From contig DKVI01000068.1 in NCBI GenBank assembly GCA_002491115.1, positions 14,279 through 30,545 of the forward strand: a DNA stretch of 16,267 nt, given 5' to 3'. Below, piece by piece: positions 13,058-16,267 of the stretch. Source of the stretch: Lachnospiraceae bacterium UBA7182 (lineage in GTDB: Bacteria; Bacillota; Clostridia; Lachnospirales; Lachnospiraceae). The position numbers were made by a program, and so were the translations under genes. The notes under the pieces were generated by a model. It was given only the letters and a program-made list of their open reading frames with translations. It was not told where the DNA came from and searched no databases. Positions within the stretch are counted from its first letter, which is position 1. The number at the start of each line of letters is the position of its first letter.

Positions 13058-14130
13058 AGATAAATCTGGTCATGATCGTGAAAAACGAAGCCCGTTCTTT
13101 AAAAAAATGCCTGCAGGCCGCGAAGCCTCTGGCCGACAGGATACTGATCACAGATACGGGGTCTACAGATAAAACTGTGGAAATTGCGAATCAAATGGGG
13201 GCGGCGGTCAGCAGGTTCACCTGGGTGGACGACTTTTCCGCCGCCCGTAATTTTGCCCTGGATCAGTCGGACGCGGACTGGAACCTGGTGCTGGACGCGG
13301 ACGAATATCTAAGGCCCTATGGCCGGAAAAGACTGGAAAAGCTTCTGTCTGCCAGGGAAGGAATTTGGTACGGCGGACTTACCAGGTATGATGCTTACAG
13401 AGACGAAACGGGAGTCAGCGTAAGTACTTCTGTTCTTCCCCGTCTGCTTCCCGGGTGTGTACGCTATACAGGGCGGATTCATGAACAGCCTGCGGGGGAT
13501 TATCCCTGTTATGCCCTTCCGCTGTCGGCAGATCATGACGGCTATCTGTATGAAGACAAAGGGGAACGCAATCTGGTTTATCTTGAAAAAGCAGTAAAAG
13601 AGCATCCCAAGGACGCCTATTATCAGTTCCAGCTCGCGTCAACGCTTCGGAATTTAAAAAGAACGGAAGAAAGTCTGCCGTATTTTCGAGCGTTTTACCG
13701 GCTGTCAGGGAGGACGGAAGCTTACCGGGCAGGCGGCGTGGTGCTGTATCTGTATACGCTTCTGGATGCGGAGACGGTTTCCTGTCTGGATGAGGCGTCC
13801 CGGGTGATCGGGCAGGAAGAACCTTATCTGGGCGGATTTGCGGATTTCTGCTTTGTATGCGGGCTCTTTTATATGAAACGGGTGCTTTCTGATGTGGCGC
13901 GGTATGCAGGGCTTTTGCCCAATATCGAACGCTGTTATTTGAGGTGTCTTGAGATCGGGGAGCGTCCCGAAGCCGGAGGCGTCGTGGGCACCGGTTCTTT
14001 TAAGGCGGCGTACAATCTGGGAACCTGGTATGAAGTGTCAGGGCAGGACGCGCTTGCCAGGCAGTATTATCAGAAGGCGGCCAGTGAGGGATATGCCCCG
14101 GCGGCCGAGCGTCTGAAAGCAAGGAAGTAA
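13054..14130 (+). CDS. Family 2 glycosyltransferase with TPR-like C-terminus; candidate flagellin glycosyltransferase
   Basis: GT2 enzymes move a sugar from a nucleotide donor to an acceptor. The 358-residue protein shows the GT-A fold signature: INLVMIVKNEARSLKKCL (3-20), RILITDTGSTDKTVEIA (29-45), DDFSAARNFAL (59-69), and NLVLDADEYL (77-86), where Asp81-Ala-Asp83 is the metal-binding DxD. TGRIHEQPAG near residue 145 resembles the downstream acceptor-site pattern of the SunS-like subgroup. From about 180 on the protein is helical, with TPR/Sel1-like units (YYQFQLASTLRNLKRTEESL; YNLGTWYEVSGQDALARQYY). GT2-TPR proteins are often next to flagellin or flagellar genes and glycosylate flagellin, but the acceptor here is inferred from context only. 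Its ATG overlaps the PilZ stop (ATGA). No signal peptide or membrane helix: it acts in the cytoplasm. Confidence 0.85.
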   Translation: MKINLVMIVKNEARSLKKCLQAAKPLADRILITDTGSTDKTVEIANQMGAAVSRFTWVDDFSAARNFALDQSDADWNLVLDADEYLRPYGRKRLEKLLSAREGIWYGGLTRYDAYRDETGVSVSTSVLPRLLPGCVRYTGRIHEQPAGDYPCYALPLSADHDGYLYEDKGERNLVYLEKAVKEHPKDAYYQFQLASTLRNLKRTEESLPYFRAFYRLSGRTEAYRAGGVVLYLYTLLDAETVSCLDEASRVIGQEEPYLGGFADFCFVCGLFYMKRVLSDVARYAGLLPNIERCYLRCLEIGERPEAGGVVGTGSFKAAYNLGTWYEVSGQDALARQYYQKAASEGYAPAAERLKARK

Positions 14131-14138
14131 GTATGGCG

Positions 14139-14166
14139 CTTATTTTTTCCATAAAAAGGACGATAT
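14139..14166 (+). promoter_or_regulatory. Sigma-28-like promoter of the FliD-like orphan gene
   Basis: CTTAT (14139-14143), 15 bases, then GACGATAT (14159-14166) repeats the arrangement seen before flgM (CTTAT-N15-GCCGATAG). The -10 matches GCCGATAT in 7 of 8 places. Predicted start is near 14173, just before the first hairpin of the leader. Confidence 0.6.
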
Positions 14167-14175
14167 ATTAGAAGA

Positions 14176-14219
14176 GCAGGATTATGCAGATCCTGCCAGT
14201 AAACAGGTATTCTGATACC
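14176..14219 (+). promoter_or_regulatory. Two tandem hairpins in the leader of the FliD-like gene
   Basis: GCAGGAT (14176-14182) pairs with ATCCTGC (14190-14196) around a 7-base loop. Then GGTAT (14206-14210) pairs with ATACC (14215-14219) around the tetraloop TCTG. The ribosome site AAGGAG (14223-14228) follows 3 bases later. CAGGAT in the first arm and GGAGAT at the ribosome site resemble CsrA target cores, though the first GGA is in a stem. Structure is seen; regulation is inferred. Confidence 0.5.
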
Positions 14220-14235
14220 AGAAAGGAGATCATGT

Positions 14236-15129
14236 ATGACAACAAGTTCCATATCCGGTTATAATTCTTTACTGGATTACCAGAGCTGGGTTGACAGCGC
14301 GAATTCCAAAACGGAATCCATGCGGGATCAGATTGATTCCACATCTTCCACGAAAAGCACCGGCAGCAGTAAGAATACAGGTAGCAGCACCAGCAGCGTG
14401 GATACTTCCAGCTCTTCTGTGTTTCTGATGAATTATCAGATGTCTTTGACGGACCTGGAAGCTGCGTCCTCCAAGCTTCGCCTTGGCGAAAAGGACAATG
14501 TATTCTCAAGCTATGAGAGTGCGCTGAACAAGCTTTCCAAAGCGTCTACCGATGAGGAAAGAGAGACAGCGCAGGCGGCGGTAGACAAGGCAAAGGAAAA
14601 TATTGTGACAGCGATGAATGATTTCGCGGATAAGTACAACAAGACCTTATCCTTCCTTGAGAGCAATGAAAGCCGCAGCGCCACCGTATCCAGCCAGCTT
14701 TCTTCCATGAAGAGCGCGGTGATGACCAATAACGCTCTGAAGACGGTAGGCATGGGGATGGACGTATACGGTAAGATTCACGTGGATGAAAAAGAGCTGA
14801 ACAAGGCTCTGGACGAAACGTATACCCATGTGAAAGAGACCATGGGCGGACAGTTTGGTATTGCGGAGCGGGTCGGCTCCAGGGCTACTTCCGTACTGGA
14901 TTCTTCTGTTGACAGGGTTCTGGGCAATTCCAGATCTTCTTCCGGCAGCGCAGACAGCACGAACGGGACCGGCAAGAGCAGCAGCTCCGGTTCCACAAGC
15001 AAATCTTCTGCTTTAAACAGTGCGTCCATGCCTGATTCCCTTACATCTTTCTACAACTTTGCAAGGGCAGGCGCATTCAACTTAAGCAACTACTATTCAG
15101 TAGGTATGCTGCTGAATACAGTAGGCTAA
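14236..15129 (+). CDS. Ser-rich secreted-type protein with FliD C-terminal-like core; uncharacterised
   Basis: The 297-residue product has a polar N-terminus (1-65) with a Ser/Thr-rich stretch (35-62), a helical core (65-228), a second Ser/Gly/Thr linker (230-263), and a short C-terminus SFYNFARAGAFNLSNYYSVG (271-290). The core resembles the FliD C-terminal domain: MNDFADKYNKTLSFLES (127-143), LKTVGMGMDVYGKIHVDEKE (168-187), then LNKALDETYTHVKETMGG (188-205) and GIAERVGSRATSVLDS. This parallels DYNKLV, LEKIGITYDES and FNESKFRSAM in the fliD of this window and the generic family pattern 'L..iGi..d..G.l.ld...l..al'. There is no signal peptide and almost no Cys, so it may be a flagellar type III substrate. 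The start has AAGGAG 7 bases upstream. It has its own sigma-28-like promoter and structured leader, and is followed by a terminator. It is not a full FliD; function unknown. Confidence 0.8.
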   Translation: MTTSSISGYNSLLDYQSWVDSANSKTESMRDQIDSTSSTKSTGSSKNTGSSTSSVDTSSSSVFLMNYQMSLTDLEAASSKLRLGEKDNVFSSYESALNKLSKASTDEERETAQAAVDKAKENIVTAMNDFADKYNKTLSFLESNESRSATVSSQLSSMKSAVMTNNALKTVGMGMDVYGKIHVDEKELNKALDETYTHVKETMGGQFGIAERVGSRATSVLDSSVDRVLGNSRSSSGSADSTNGTGKSSSSGSTSKSSALNSASMPDSLTSFYNFARAGAFNLSNYYSVGMLLNTVG

Positions 15130-15148
15130 ACCAAAAAACACCCGGCAC

Positions 15149-15187
15149 CAGGCGGCTTTTCTTTTCCGGCCGCCTGTGGGGCGTTTT
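15149..15187. terminator. Probable terminator between converging genes
   Basis: CAGGCGGC (15149-15156) pairs perfectly with GCCGCCTG (15169-15176) around a 12-base T-rich loop, with TTTT at 15184-15187 downstream. On the minus strand the A run at 15133-15138 gives six T about 10 bases beyond the stem. The G+C-rich stem and its place between two converging genes support termination; the T runs are not directly adjacent, so efficiency is unsure. Confidence 0.7.
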
Positions 15188-15211
15188 GATGATAAAAAGA
15201 AGTGTGGAAAG

Positions 15212-16186
15212 TTATGGCAGCACGGCCCACAGCGGGGCGCCGTCGTCATAGCTTTTTTTAAGTTCGGATAAAAGCTGATCCAGATCCCATTCCTGCATAC
15301 AGTTCTCATAGTTGGCCGGGTCGGCAATGCGGATATTTCCGTCCTCTAAAAGTCTGGTAAACAGCACAAAATGCCCTCCCTGTGTCAGTGATCCCCGTCC
15401 CATCAGGGCGACCAGGATATGGCCGGAGGACAGAAGCTCTTCCGCATGCTCCCGGGAGTAATCGGTCACACTGGTTACGTTGAGGCCGTAAGCTTTCAAA
15501 GCCTCCGGAATCAGGGCATGGTAAGATCCGCCGTGGAGAGCATAATAGCCATTGTCCGCGGACCACTGGGCCATCTCCACCGGCGTAACGGAAGTCTTCG
15601 TGAAGCTGTTGACCAGCATGGCCACCGCCGCAGGTCCACAGCCGTATTTACTCATACGGTCATTGCCGCCGTACAGAAAACCTCTCCATCGGCTGTCTCC
15701 CTGGTTGTAGTAAAGCATGGGTCCGCAGCCGGTGTCCAGCATGACGATGTAAGCCGAGTCCAGCGTAGGTGCCTCATCATAATCCAGCTCGGATACATCG
15801 CCCAGCCGGGTGGATTCTTCTATGTAAGGGATCTCCTCGCCGGTGTCCGAAACGGATGCTGCCAGAGGCACCGGTTCATCTGGAAGGACGGCGTCGGCGG
15901 TCTGCCTGTTTTCAGCAGCGCGGGCAGAGTGAAACGCATCGAGCCTGTCGGAACAGGCGTCCGCGAAAGAAGAGGCATGTTCGGATACATATATCTTTGT
16001 TGAACCGGCGGCGCGCAGGATATCTTCCGGGGTAAATGGCCGGCACATGAAATATAAACTGCCTAAAATCGTGACAGTGCAGGCGATGATTCCTGCATAT
16101 AAAAGCCTGGATAAAAAAGTGTTGTTTTGCATGGTTTTGACAAAAGTTAATTCTGTCCGCCTGTCAGCGGCGGTTGCTGCGTTCAT
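15212..16186 (-). CDS. Membrane-anchored C39-type cysteine peptidase-like protein
   Basis: The 324-residue protein has one predicted membrane segment near the N-terminus (about 26-47: FLSRLLYAGIIACTVTILGS), an acidic linker (60-155), and a C39-like papain-fold domain (157-324). Domain landmarks are MLYYNQGDSRW (157-167, Gln162 as oxyanion residue), YGCGPAAVAMLVNSF (181-195, nucleophile Cys183), TPVEMAQWSADNGYY, LTQGGHFVLFTRL (267-279, His272) and IRIADPANYENC (285-296, Asp289). All three catalytic places are filled, so it is probably active outside the membrane, perhaps on secreted peptides or wall protein; the substrate is unknown. The start is uncertain: the ATG at 16186 has no ribosome site and lies only 13 bases from the -10 box, while the ATG at 16132 also lacks one. 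It converges with the FliD-like gene and appears to be unrelated to the flagellar genes. Confidence 0.8.
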   Translation of the reverse strand: MNAATAADRRTELTFVKTMQNNTFLSRLLYAGIIACTVTILGSLYFMCRPFTPEDILRAAGSTKIYVSEHASSFADACSDRLDAFHSARAAENRQTADAVLPDEPVPLAASVSDTGEEIPYIEESTRLGDVSELDYDEAPTLDSAYIVMLDTGCGPMLYYNQGDSRWRGFLYGGNDRMSKYGCGPAAVAMLVNSFTKTSVTPVEMAQWSADNGYYALHGGSYHALIPEALKAYGLNVTSVTDYSREHAEELLSSGHILVALMGRGSLTQGGHFVLFTRLLEDGNIRIADPANYENCMQEWDLDQLLSELKKSYDDGAPLWAVLP

Positions 16187-16199
16187 CTGTTTTTTGTTT

Positions 16200-16228
16200 A
16201 TTATATCAATTTATATTTCGCGTGTAAA
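16200..16228 (-). promoter_or_regulatory. Strong sigma-A-type promoter of the C39-like gene
   Basis: Read on the minus strand, TTTACA (16228-16223), a 17-base spacer and TATAAT (16205-16200) match the consensus in 5 of 6 and 6 of 6 places. Transcription should start near 16193, only about 7 bases before the ATG at 16186, which implies an almost leaderless message or a start further in, such as 16132. Confidence 0.75.
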
Positions 16229-16267
16229 GTCCCCGTCCGGCTGAAATAGGGTTGTTTCACGAAGGTT

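Noticed and set aside
15419..16003. Long open frame on the plus strand (194 codons) opposite the C39-like gene
   Set aside because: The opposite frame has the full C39 pattern and a strong promoter; this one has no recognisable features.

Overview
The window is a late flagellar gene region from a Gram-positive, probably anaerobic, motile Clostridia-type bacterium; Lachnospiraceae is my best guess. The basis is the gene order flgM-flgN-flgK-flgL-X-fliW-csrA (the Bacillus/Clostridia order, with fliW next to csrA), strong AGGAGG-type ribosome sites, sigma-28 (SigD)-type promoter elements, and roughly 50-55% G+C over most coding sequence. No mobile elements, rRNA, tRNA or CRISPR arrays were seen.

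Layout. (1) Positions 1-3862, plus strand: the 3' part of fliD (filament cap), fliS (flagellin chaperone), a small coiled-coil gene in the usual fliT position, and a gene resembling the NTP_transf_5 nucleotidyltransferase family whose catalytic residues look lost. A bidirectional terminator at 3875-3915 closes this unit. (2) Positions 3920-9207, minus strand: the operon flgM, flgN, flgK, flgL, an uncharacterised 200-residue gene in the position of B. subtilis yviE, fliW and csrA. It is read from a divergent control region at 9208-9440. (3) Positions 9441-14130, plus strand: a FliK-like protein overlapping a free-standing FlhB C-terminal-domain homologue (like the B. subtilis YlqG/YlqH pair), a soluble lytic transglycosylase with a Gly/Ser-rich tail and no signal peptide, a PilZ protein, and a family 2 glycosyltransferase with a TPR-like tail joined to PilZ by an ATGA overlap. 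(4) Positions 14236-15129: a Ser-rich protein with a FliD C-terminal-like core, with its own sigma-28-like promoter and a leader holding two hairpins. (5) Positions 15212-16186, minus strand: a membrane-anchored C39-type cysteine peptidase-like protein from a strong sigma-A-type promoter.

How the parts fit. Region 2 encodes the hook-filament junction proteins (FlgK, FlgL), their chaperone (FlgN), the anti-sigma factor (FlgM) and the FliW-CsrA switch that ties flagellin translation to filament export. Region 1 supplies the cap and flagellin chaperone. Region 3 looks like an accessory module: export-switch homologues, a wall-cutting enzyme, a c-di-GMP-type domain and a possible flagellin glycosyltransferase. 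Three sites (9290-9263 minus, 9365-9392 plus, 14139-14166 plus) share the pattern CT[A/T]AT-N15-G[A/C]CGATA[T/G], which suggests regions 2, 3 and 4 are co-expressed as late flagellar genes.

Most novel candidates: the FliD-like orphan and its structured leader, the FliK-like/FlhB-C-like/transglycosylase module, and the degenerate nucleotidyltransferase inside a flagellar operon. All family calls come from reading the translations by eye; no database search was run.
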